64,000 bases of DNA from Candidatus Nitrosoglobus terrae (GTDB lineage Bacteria > Pseudomonadota > Gammaproteobacteria > Nitrosococcales > Nitrosococcaceae): the NCBI RefSeq assembly GCF_002356115.1, contig NZ_AP014836.1, forward strand, positions 248,001 to 312,000, in the 5' to 3' direction. The position numbers were made by a program, and so were the translations under genes. The notes beneath the pieces were generated by a model. That model was not told the DNA's origin. It ran no database searches and saw nothing but the letters and a program-made list of their open reading frames with translations. The number at the start of each line of letters is the position of its first letter. Position 1 is the stretch's first letter. Positions 17,611-24,778 of this stretch are shown here, piece by piece.

Positions 17611-19290
17611 TTAGCGTTTCTCAACTAAAGGCCCATAGGTTTTAGGAATACGATTAGCGAACATATGTACATTACTCATTAGGTTTTTTTGCCTTGTAGC
17701 CGCCAGCTCAACCACATCAAACACTACCTTATGCATTTCGGTAAAGAACTCAGTAACAGCTTCAACATCCCATGTTGGGAATTGTGAAGGGGGAACTACC
17801 AGACTTCCAGCGCTATAAGGGGCATCAATACGATTAGCAAGAATGAGTGCACATCGGTTATCTACCGCTAGCGTTAGGGCAAGATATCGGCGCTCATTGC
17901 GATTTTGTAATCGTGCCGGCCATAAGATGACATCAGCGCCATTGACCCCTAAGCAGCGGGCGGCTTCTGAGAACATAGAATCATATCCCATGATTATCCC
18001 AATTCGACCAAATGGAGTATTAGCCACGGGATATTCACTACCAGCTGTGGCCCATTTTCGCTCATCGGCGAATAGATGCACCTTGCGATAGGATAGGATG
18101 GTTTTACCCTCGGGGCCAATTAAAAAGGAAGTTGGATAGAGCTTTCCATCTATCTTTTCCACATTGGGCACCAATACGGCACACTTATTTTCTTTGCATA
18201 GGATAGAAAATGTCCTGACTAACTCAGCATTGAGATCCGCAAGCCTTTGAGCTTCTGCAGCATCAATACGCCAATTAGGTGAGGCAACATATTCAGGTAA
18301 TACGATGAGCCGAATTCCAAATTGGGCGGCGTACATGGTTTGGGTTGCCACCTGATCTAAGGTAGTTGGCTGTGTTTCGCAGACATGGCTTTGTACGGCG
18401 GCCATATTAAACACGGCCTTACTGGGAATGATGGCTTCTTCATTAATGTTAGCGACTGCCGTTTCCTTATAGGGCTTAGTTAAGACGGTATAAGTATCGG
18501 GGCGGCGATCGGCAAATCTATCCGCCCCAAGACCTAAGTGTTTATTATCCGCTAGCGTAGGATCAATCTCGCTCACTGCTAACCCATGAGTATCCCATGG
18601 AATCTGAGCATGTAAATTTCCCTTAGGGTCAATGATCATGCTACCCCCAGGGTAGTGGATAGAGCGTTCTTGGCCAGATTTTGAGGCTGCACAAATCCAG
18701 ACACCGTTCTCATAAGCCCGCGCGGGTCGCCATGTCTCAGCTTGGTCAATGAGGAAGAAATTTGCCATATCAACAATAACCTGTGCTCCATTAAGGGCTG
18801 TACAACGGGGGATTTCCGGTATGCGGCCATCAAAACAGATCATCATGCCTAATTTACCCAGTTCCGTGGCCACTACTGGAAATCCCCGTTCCCCAAAGGT
18901 AAACCAATTCTGATCATGCGTAGTTAAAAATTGCTTATGGTAGTGAAGGATTAAATCCCCTTTTTTGTCTAATAATATGCCCGTATTGAATATTTTTTGC
19001 CGCTCAGGATCCCATTCAATCATGCCACTGGCGATAAACATATCGTTATCCCGCGCCATTTTGGCTAATCCTTTAACGAATCGGCTATCCATCTGCCCGG
19101 CAACCTTGCGAGCGTGCTCTGGAGAATTATAGAGATAACCCGCATTCATGCATTCGGGAAATACCAACAACTTTACTCCTTGCATAGTGGCTTGCTTAAC
19201 GTAATAATTACAGATCTCTAAATTAGCTTCTTCATCACCTAGCTTTGCAAGGGTTTGAACCACCCCAGCGCGGTATTCATACGATTTCAT
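17611..19290 (-). CDS. Tandem two-domain nitrilase-family protein, second domain lacking its cysteine
   Basis: Two carbon-nitrogen hydrolase domains lie in one 559-residue chain. Domain 1 (about 5-275) has the full Glu-Lys-Cys triad: E46 (FPEC), K119 (YHKQ), C152 (ICFDG). Domain 2 (about 292-545) keeps E333 (LPEY) and K403 (YRKV), but the nucleophile position is G435 in IIMGYDSMF, so it should be inactive. The family hydrolyses nitriles, amides or N-carbamoyl compounds; the substrate is not evident. No signal peptide is seen. It stands alone. The dead second domain may regulate or stabilise the first. Confidence 0.88.
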   Translation of the reverse strand: MKSYEYRAGVVQTLAKLGDEEANLEICNYYVKQATMQGVKLLVFPECMNAGYLYNSPEHARKVAGQMDSRFVKGLAKMARDNDMFIASGMIEWDPERQKIFNTGILLDKKGDLILHYHKQFLTTHDQNWFTFGERGFPVVATELGKLGMMICFDGRIPEIPRCTALNGAQVIVDMANFFLIDQAETWRPARAYENGVWICAASKSGQERSIHYPGGSMIIDPKGNLHAQIPWDTHGLAVSEIDPTLADNKHLGLGADRFADRRPDTYTVLTKPYKETAVANINEEAIIPSKAVFNMAAVQSHVCETQPTTLDQVATQTMYAAQFGIRLIVLPEYVASPNWRIDAAEAQRLADLNAELVRTFSILCKENKCAVLVPNVEKIDGKLYPTSFLIGPEGKTILSYRKVHLFADERKWATAGSEYPVANTPFGRIGIIMGYDSMFSEAARCLGVNGADVILWPARLQNRNERRYLALTLAVDNRCALILANRIDAPYSAGSLVVPPSQFPTWDVEAVTEFFTEMHKVVFDVVELAATRQKNLMSNVHMFANRIPKTYGPLVEKR

Positions 19291-19591
19291 AGCGGTTCCT
19301 CATCTAGTTTTTAGGAATTGAGTTTACAGAAACCCTGATAGAGTTTAAGGGATTAATCTGTTTAAAAATAAACTAGATAATCCATAAATTTAGTTTAGAT
19401 GAGGAGAAAGCCATTAGAAAGATTAAAAGAAGTAAATTATGGTTATCTATGAACTAGAAGCAGGCGCTTAAAGCGATGGTATTATTTGATGATAAAAAAT
19501 CTAAATATGGAGTACTGAGCTATGATAGTAACTTGCTATGTTTGCGTAATAGCTCTGTTTGTACAGCAATTATGGAAAGCGGGGGAAAATA
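19291..19591. other. Intergenic region, no gene seen
   Basis: About 300 AT-rich bases separate the divergent nitrilase gene from the decayed defence-type array. No terminator, repeat or coding sequence was recognised. Confidence 0.35.
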
Positions 19592-19918
19592 ATGCCTGGA
19601 TTAACACTGCGTGATGGGCTCCGGGGTAAATGCCTCAAAGGGACAGCTATTGAACTTTCCAATGATTCAAGCACGGGGGCAACACAGATCCTAGCTGAGA
19701 AATTCTTTCAGATTACCTATCCTATCCACAATCTACTGAAGGGTATCGAAGCCATTGGGCCCAACCGAGGCGGGCCAGTAGCTGTAATTGGCGAACGTGG
19801 TTTGGGTAAGTCCCACTTGAGCCGCACTCTACCTCTATCACGCTGTCAATGATGCCGCATCTGTTCGCTGCTGGAAGTGCTGTCGCCGTTTGTTGAAATT
19901 TCAAAAAATTGAGACTGA
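19592..19918 (+). pseudogene. N-terminal fragment of a DUF499-like antiphage-associated ATPase
   Basis: From the ATG at 19592 the frame reads LTLRDGLRGKCLKGTAIE, then ITYPIHNLLKGIEAIGPNRGG and the Walker A GERGLGKSH. This is the start of large DUF499-type ATPases. The frame ends at 19852, but another frame continues the family sequence (AALYLYHAVNDAASVRCW, about 19823-19877), so one indel occurred near 19820. Everything after about residue 105 is missing, whereas family members have roughly a thousand residues. It is a dead remnant of an ATPase that accompanies DUF1156 methyltransferases in antiphage-type operons. Confidence 0.7.
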
Positions 19919-19921
19919 GTA

Positions 19922-20674
19922 ATGAATAAAATTCCCACCCGCTTAAATAAAGAACCTTTAATCGAAGCAATATGGCAAGCGCAATTTGAATCCAAGGAAG
20001 GTTTACGTGTTATTGATCTGCTACCCGGTATCTTGTACACAGCCTTTAAGACTGAGCACCAGGATTTGCAGTTACATCGGCTACCGACAGCAGATATTCC
20101 AGCACCAGTTGCACAAATTGATCCTAATCTACGCTTTTCTGCCAAGTACCGTATGGAAGAGCCAGATAGCCCATTCTTGTTTCAAGTAGGTGATCGCGTT
20201 GTTACCGTAAATTGTAGGAAGCCTTATGCCGGCTGGGCTGCCTTCAAGAAGAAAATACAGAAGCTTGTGGAGGTAATCGAACGCAGTGGTTTAGTGCCAT
20301 TACCTATACGCCATTCGTTGCGCTATATTGATTTATTAAGCCTTGATCCAGCAGCCCCAAATCTCGATGCATTACAGGTCAATTTCAAGATTGGGCAGTG
20401 GTGTCTGAATAACCATCCAATACAAATGCGTGTTGAGATTCCTGATGGTGATTGCAATCACATTATACAAATTGCCACACCTGTAGAAGCCAGTTTACCT
20501 GAAGGCAAATTTCAAGGCTCTGTAATCGATTTGGAAACTTTTTCCAACACACCGCTTCGTGGTTGGTCGGACATATGCAGCCAAATAGATCAGATACATG
20601 ACCGTTCAAAGGTAGTATTTTACCAACAACTGCTAACACCAGAAGCTATCCATCTCATGGAACCGGAGTACTGA
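19922..20674 (+). CDS. TIGR04255-like protein
   Basis: A 250-residue intact cytosolic protein opening PTRLNKEPLIEAIWQAQFE. The central RHSLRYIDLLSL and overall layout resemble the TIGR04255 family of unknown function, which occurs sporadically near toxin and defence genes. No catalytic motif, membrane segment or signal peptide is seen. The start at 19922 follows the decayed ATPase by 4 bases, and its stop is one base before the next start, so three intact genes form a tight operon. It looks undamaged although both flanks are decayed. Confidence 0.65.
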   Translation: MNKIPTRLNKEPLIEAIWQAQFESKEGLRVIDLLPGILYTAFKTEHQDLQLHRLPTADIPAPVAQIDPNLRFSAKYRMEEPDSPFLFQVGDRVVTVNCRKPYAGWAAFKKKIQKLVEVIERSGLVPLPIRHSLRYIDLLSLDPAAPNLDALQVNFKIGQWCLNNHPIQMRVEIPDGDCNHIIQIATPVEASLPEGKFQGSVIDLETFSNTPLRGWSDICSQIDQIHDRSKVVFYQQLLTPEAIHLMEPEY

Positions 20675-20675
20675 T

Positions 20676-20966
20676 ATGCTAGCAACCACGATAGATACAC
20701 CGAACATCCCACCGCTGCAGTATCCGGTTGTTCAACAAATTCAAGCAACAGCTGAGTCGCCAATACCAACCTACATAGAACGGCCAAACAAAGGGTTTCA
20801 TTACATATCGAGCAACTCCAGCACTGTCACTACACGTATAACTAATCTTCTCAAAATTGAGCAATTGGGCTGGAGCGAGCTAGAAGCTCTGGAAACCTAT
20901 CTGCGCTTACGCAACTTTGCAGATGATTGGGATGCCCCCGGTATGGAGGCATACGATGACTTGTAA
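20676..20966 (+). CDS. Small protein, possible antitoxin partner of the PemK-like gene
   Basis: A 96-residue protein with a Pro-rich N-terminus and a C-terminal helical, acidic part (LEALETYLRLRNFADDWDAPGMEAYDDL). I do not recognise a family. It starts one base after the TIGR04255-like gene and overlaps the PemK-like gene by 11 bases. An acidic small protein immediately upstream of a PemK/MazF-like toxin is the usual antitoxin position, so that role is inferred from placement only. No DNA-binding motif is obvious. Confidence 0.55.
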   Translation: MLATTIDTPNIPPLQYPVVQQIQATAESPIPTYIERPNKGFHYISSNSSTVTTRITNLLKIEQLGWSELEALETYLRLRNFADDWDAPGMEAYDDL

Positions 20967-21303
20967 GCGCGGCGATGTAATTTTGGTGAGGTTTCCACAC
21001 TCTGATTTAAAAACCTATAAAAAACGGCCAGCTTTGGTCGTGCAAGCAGATGGGTTAGCTACTGACTTACCACAAAAAATTATTGCTTTGATCACCTCTA
21101 ACATAAAGCGTGTAGGCGCTACTCGTGTGCATTTCCAGCAACAAAGCCAAGAAGTCCAAACCATGGGCTTGTGCAAGTATTCCGTTGTTGTGACCGACAA
21201 TCTTGCCACCGTTCTGGATCGTGAAATTGATAAAATCATCGGTTATTGCCCTGTCATGCCTGTGGTGGATGAAGCGTTGAAACAAACGCTAGGGTTGATG
21301 TAA
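20956..21303 (+). CDS. PemK/MazF-like toxin family protein
   Basis: From ATG 20956 the protein is MTCKRGDVILVRFPHSDLK, then KKRPALVVQ, the N-terminal signature of the PemK/MazF ribonuclease fold; LVPF-type strands and a C-terminal IDKIIGYCPVM match. The length is about 115 residues. This start is preferred over 20917 because GGAGG lies 9 bases upstream and the resulting overlap with the previous gene is 11 bases. MazF-type toxins cut mRNA or tRNA. The stop overlaps the ATG of the decayed methyltransferase in TAATG, so all were once translationally coupled. Confidence 0.8.
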   Translation: MTCKRGDVILVRFPHSDLKTYKKRPALVVQADGLATDLPQKIIALITSNIKRVGATRVHFQQQSQEVQTMGLCKYSVVVTDNLATVLDREIDKIIGYCPVMPVVDEALKQTLGLM

Positions 21304-21850
21304 TGTCCACCGAAAAACAACTGCTCGCTCAGAAAGTCGCCACGGTCGTCGACATAGGCAAGGCTGTTGCGCTAGAAACGATGGACTTTAACGACCCTAA
21401 CTGCCCCAAGACCTGTTTGGAGGTGGATTTCCTCATCCTGCCAGTCAATCAGATGGCGATCATCGAGAGCAACGCAGGCAAGCCGATCTACCAGATGTCG
21501 AAATGATGGGCATGGAGACATTCCATCGTGTTCTGCTCGATCCTGATCACAGCGGCCACCAAAGCTCCAGACAATCCGTCTCACGCGGCTAAACTAGTGT
21601 AGGGCAACTACTAAACCACCACGCGGCGCGTTCAAACACCTGAAGATAGCCAGTATCTTCATGGGTGGGACACCACGCTGGTGGAAGGCTCGTGCCTCGG
21701 TATGTAGATGGTCGGCAACGACCTCAACCCGGCGGCGTAGTTTGTGGTCAAGCAGGAACTGGCTAAGGTCGATTTGGAAGATGTGGTCGCGGCTACGCGT
21801 TGGGATCAGCTCGCGCTGAGAAGATTTGCTTCGGGTGCTATGGTCAGCGT
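21303..21850 (+). pseudogene. Decayed N-terminus of a DUF1156-like DNA methyltransferase
   Basis: The intact start runs LEVDFLILPVNQMAIIESNAGKPIYQMSK, then meets a stop where family members have tryptophan (KWWARRRSS-type segment). Further on AATKAPDNPSHAAKLV is followed by another TAG in a Trp position, the SAM-binding IFMGG(G)T segment is frame-shifted near 21665, and GM*MVGNDLNPAA*FVVKQELAKVDLEDV shows two more stops. At least three of the stops fit TGG-to-TAG/TGA transitions. The family resemblance is to antiphage-associated DUF1156 adenine methyltransferases, normally near 900 residues; the rest of the gene is gone. Confidence 0.75.
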
Positions 21851-22262
21851 GATACGGCGCAAGTCTATGGGCATGGTGCAGCTGATTGCAGTCAAGCAGG
21901 ATGGGACACGGGCACCGACGATTGAGCAGCAATGTGAGTGGTATCTATGAGCAACAGTGACATCACCGAGCTTTACACCAGAGCGACGGTTAGAGCTATT
22001 TACCCACCCAGACTGTGGAACCCACCTTACAGAGGGAGCTGAAACACAAAGGCGCAGCGAATGGCGATGGCAGCTATTCATCGGAGTTGATTGGGTATGT
22101 AGAGATATCAGCTAAATATCCTTGAAAGCTCTGATAGATGTTGAATATGGAAATTATCACCCACCGTGGCTACTTGTCTGCTCTCACTTAAGCCATCGAG
22201 GCTTATTTCGATTATTTGACAGCCAATAGTAGTGTAAATCTAGTATCTACTTAAGGGCTAAG
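21851..22262. other. Degraded coding debris next to tRNA-Ser
   Basis: GC-richer sequence with short open stretches (for example frames covering 21744-21950 and 21957-22055) but no complete gene. A stretch ending at 21950 (VIRRKSMGMVQLIAVKQDG) looks like a joined fragment of another gene that I cannot name. From about 22080 to the tRNA nothing is seen. Confidence 0.4.
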
Positions 22263-22354
22263 TGGCGGAGAGGGCGGGATTCGAACCCGCGTGGACTGCA
22301 ATAGCCCCAACCGATTTCGAGTCGGTGCCGTTGTGGCCGCTTCGGTACCTCTCC
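22263..22354 (-). tRNA. serU: tRNA-Ser (anticodon CGA)
   Basis: A class II tRNA with a long variable arm: the acceptor GGAGAGG pairs with CCTCTCC-type 3' end, the anticodon loop CTCGAAA is closed by ACCGA/TCGGT, and the T-loop is GTTCGAATCCC. The CCA end is encoded (22263-22265). It reads UCG. The decayed defence-type array abuts its 3' end, the usual integration side for mobile islands. Confidence 0.97.
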
Positions 22355-22362
22355 TAGAAAAA

Positions 22363-22389
22363 TAGGGTCAGAAATATTTTCTGGCCCTA
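22363..22389 (-). terminator. Terminator of dsbA
   Basis: A 12-base-pair stem with one G-U wobble (TAGGGCCAGAAA / TTTCTGACCCTA read on the minus strand) and a 3-base loop, followed by TTTTT. It lies between the dsbA stop and tRNA-Ser. Confidence 0.75.
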
Positions 22390-22450
22390 GATATATTACA
22401 TGGAAAGCTATGTGAACTCTCCGGAAATCACTAAGCTAAGCTTAGGCTTT

Positions 22451-23089
22451 CTATTTTTTTGAGGTTTGGGCTACTAAATAATCAACGACCTCAAGCATAC
22501 GTTGAAAGCTGCCTGCTAAATCAGCATCAGTGCGATATTTGCCATTCACGATCATGGCGGGAACCCCAGTAATACCAGAGGATCGGGTTGTCGCTACGGC
22601 CTGTTGAGCCTTACCTTGCACTGCAAAAGAATCAAACGTGGATAAGAACTCCTCTTTTGCAATGCCTTGAGTGGCAAAAAAATCAGCCAACGCTGCTTTA
22701 GTGTTAAGGTTAAGTTTTTTAAGATGTATGGCATCAAATAGAGGTCGATGAATTTTATCTGCTACTCCCAATGCTTGAGCTGTGTAAAAAGCTTGGGCAC
22801 CGGGCAGCCAAGAATCACGAAATACTGCTGGGATTCGTATAAAAGTGATTTGATTCGATTTATTTTTTATCCACTTTTCTAGTAAAGGCTCAAAATGGTA
22901 GCAGTGAGGACACCCATACCAAAACATCTCAATAACTTCGGCTTGATTAGTCTTTGGAGCGGGGAGCGGTGGATCAATGAGCTTGTAATGTACTCCCTCG
23001 GTAAAAGCAGGTGGCCCTGCTGTTACTGGCAGCGAGAGAGTAAGCAGCAAAGAAAATAAAAGCAGTGGCCATGAAGTAGATCGCAGCAT
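22451..23089 (-). CDS. dsbA: Thiol:disulfide interchange protein DsbA-like
   Basis: A periplasmic thioredoxin-fold oxidase that forms disulfides in exported proteins. It has a signal peptide (LLFSLLLTLSLPVTAG), the active site C60-P-H-C63 in FWYGCPHCYHF, an inserted helical domain, and the cis-proline loop GITGVPAMIVNG. At 212 residues it is a normal DsbA. It follows the diheme cytochrome c4 gene by 46 bases in the same direction, an arrangement common in gammaproteobacteria, where DsbA supports c-type cytochrome maturation. A terminator follows. Confidence 0.93.
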   Translation of the reverse strand: MLRSTSWPLLLFSLLLTLSLPVTAGPPAFTEGVHYKLIDPPLPAPKTNQAEVIEMFWYGCPHCYHFEPLLEKWIKNKSNQITFIRIPAVFRDSWLPGAQAFYTAQALGVADKIHRPLFDAIHLKKLNLNTKAALADFFATQGIAKEEFLSTFDSFAVQGKAQQAVATTRSSGITGVPAMIVNGKYRTDADLAGSFQRMLEVVDYLVAQTSKK

Positions 23090-23135
23090 GTTTTATGCCT
23101 CTAGCAGTAGAATAGAAAGCTAAATTAAATGGATG

Positions 23136-23759
23136 TCAATGCGCTATCTGTAAGCCTGAGAGATAGTGAGAAATTGCTGTAATGTCCTTATCACTCATTT
23201 TTCTAGTGACTCCCTGCATCATCATATTAGGATCATTAGCTCGTTCGTTATTGCGGTAGGCTTGTAGCTGGCTTGTCATATATTCGGCATTTTGACCAGA
23301 TAGGCGAGGCCAAGCTGCTGCCGGATTACCACTGCCGGATGGGCCATGACAAGACATACAAGCGGGTGTACCGCTTTCCTTATCACCTTGTTGGAACAGT
23401 TTTTTTCCTAGTTCAACGTATTCTTCGGGTGTTTTTCCAGTGTTCATTTTTTGGCTTGCGTAGTAGACAGCAATGTTATTGATATCTTGGTCGCTAAGCC
23501 CTACTGCCATAGGAGACATAATGGGGCTGTTACGGGCTCCAGATCTAAAATCCTGTAGCTGCTTTTTTAAATAGGTTGCATTTTGACCAGCGAGGTTAGG
23601 CCATTCTGGGTTAGGGCTATTGCCATTAGGGCCATGGCAGTTTTGGCAAGGAACGGTTATAGCTTCACCTGCTTTTGCATTGCCCTCTACGAGAGCAGCA
23701 TTAGAAGCGGTGGTAAATAAGACACAAGCAGTAATCGTGGCGAAATGTTTTAGCATCAT
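23136..23759 (-). CDS. Diheme cytochrome c4
   Basis: A 207-residue periplasmic cytochrome with a signal peptide (to about residue 21) and two similar heme domains: C38-QN-C41-H42 and C134-MS-C137-H138. Methionine ligands are available in SPMAVGLSD and in the second-domain equivalent near QGVTRKMSD. Cytochrome c4 passes electrons from the bc1 complex to terminal oxidases. It is first in the c4-dsbA pair and divergent from engB. Confidence 0.93.
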   Translation of the reverse strand: MMLKHFATITACVLFTTASNAALVEGNAKAGEAITVPCQNCHGPNGNSPNPEWPNLAGQNATYLKKQLQDFRSGARNSPIMSPMAVGLSDQDINNIAVYYASQKMNTGKTPEEYVELGKKLFQQGDKESGTPACMSCHGPSGSGNPAAAWPRLSGQNAEYMTSQLQAYRNNERANDPNMMMQGVTRKMSDKDITAISHYLSGLQIAH

Positions 23760-23925
23760 TAAAACCCTCAGTATCTAGAAGTATTTTTATGAAAAACGCC
23801 TATGCTAAGGCATCCCAAGGTTTGTATGCATGCTACACTGCTTGGGAGTATTTTTCTAGCCTGCTATGGGGTCTAAAAATAGTTTCTGTATCAATATTAC
23901 GAAGCAAGGACGGTTTAAGAATGAG

Positions 23926-24528
23926 ATGGTAAATTCTTTTTATCATAAAGCCTCTTATCAAGGCAGTGCTTATACTTTATCCCAGCTACCTCCAGATAAG
24001 GGGATAGAAGTTGCTTTCGCCGGTCGCTCTAACGTAGGCAAATCAAGTGCTATTAATGCGATTACTAACATTAAGGGGCTAGCTCGAATTAGTAAAACGC
24101 CGGGGCGCACCCAGATGATTAATTTTTTCCAACTGGATGCCAGCCGTTATCTAGTGGATTTGCCAGGCTATGGGTATGCCAAGGTACCGGAATCAGTAAA
24201 ACAGCAGTGGCGGTTGCTCTTAAGCAGCTATTTAGAACAGCGTTATTCTTTACGTGGTATTGTGCTGGTGATGGATATCCGTCATTTATTACAACCCTTT
24301 GATGTTCAAATGTTAGAATGGTGTCAAAGTAGAGGTTTACCGGTCAGGGTGTTGTTAACTAAGAGTGATAAACTAAAACAAGGGGCCGCAAAACAGGCTT
24401 GCCAAAAAGTAACTACGTACCTGCAAGAGTTTTTTCCTTTTGCTCAGACGCAGTTATTCTCTGCCCATACTCGGGTGGGTATTGAGGAAATTCAAGCTCA
24501 GTTGGATATCTGGTTCAATCTTACGTAG
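23926..24528 (+). CDS. engB: Ribosome biogenesis GTPase EngB/YsxC
   Basis: A small GTPase needed for 50S subunit assembly. G1 is GRSNVGKSS, the G2 Thr lies in ISKTPGRTQ, G3 is DLPGYG and G4 is TKSD. The ATG at 23926 (MVNSFYHKASYQGSAYTLSQLPPDKGIEVAFAG) matches the usual beginning of the family; an upstream in-frame start at 23866 would add 20 unrelated residues. The length is 200. It is next to polA, as in E. coli. Confidence 0.93.
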   Translation: MVNSFYHKASYQGSAYTLSQLPPDKGIEVAFAGRSNVGKSSAINAITNIKGLARISKTPGRTQMINFFQLDASRYLVDLPGYGYAKVPESVKQQWRLLLSSYLEQRYSLRGIVLVMDIRHLLQPFDVQMLEWCQSRGLPVRVLLTKSDKLKQGAAKQACQKVTTYLQEFFPFAQTQLFSAHTRVGIEEIQAQLDIWFNLT

Positions 24529-24541
24529 CTAAAAGTGCCCA

Positions 24542-24577
24542 TAAAAAAAGCCTCGGTTTAAGGGGAAAAACCGAGGC
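24542..24577 (-). terminator. Terminator hairpin between polA and engB
   Basis: A perfect 10-base-pair stem (GCCTCGGTTT / AAACCGAGGC) with an 8-base loop. Read on the minus strand it is followed by seven T, so it best terminates transcription coming from polA, 200 bases away; it also lies just after engB. Confidence 0.65.
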
Positions 24578-24583
24578 AACAAT

Positions 24584-24610
24584 TAGTCCAGATTAGGGGA
24601 ACCTGGACTA
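24584..24610 (+). other. Second stem-loop with an AGGGGA loop
   Basis: An 8-base-pair perfect stem (TAGTCCAG / CTGGACTA) with an 11-base loop containing AGGGGA. The preceding hairpin also exposes AGGGGA. The pair could be part of a small RNA or a protein-binding leader; nothing further supports that. Confidence 0.45.
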
Positions 24611-24778
24611 TAAATTCGTTTTACTCAAAAAGAAGGCGAGAACATAAAATTAGACTACGATAAATTCCCTTAGTTTCAGCTTTATATCAATACCTATTGA
24701 TTCATATTATATGAATCTTATTAAAAATATAGCCTAATTTTAGTATTAAAACAATATTTTCTTATTATTTCTCTACCC

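Noticed and set aside
24542-24610. Spot 42 small RNA between polA and engB
   Set aside because: Position fits but the sequence has no visible resemblance and spot 42 is limited to enterobacteria and relatives. Only the hairpin pair is reported.
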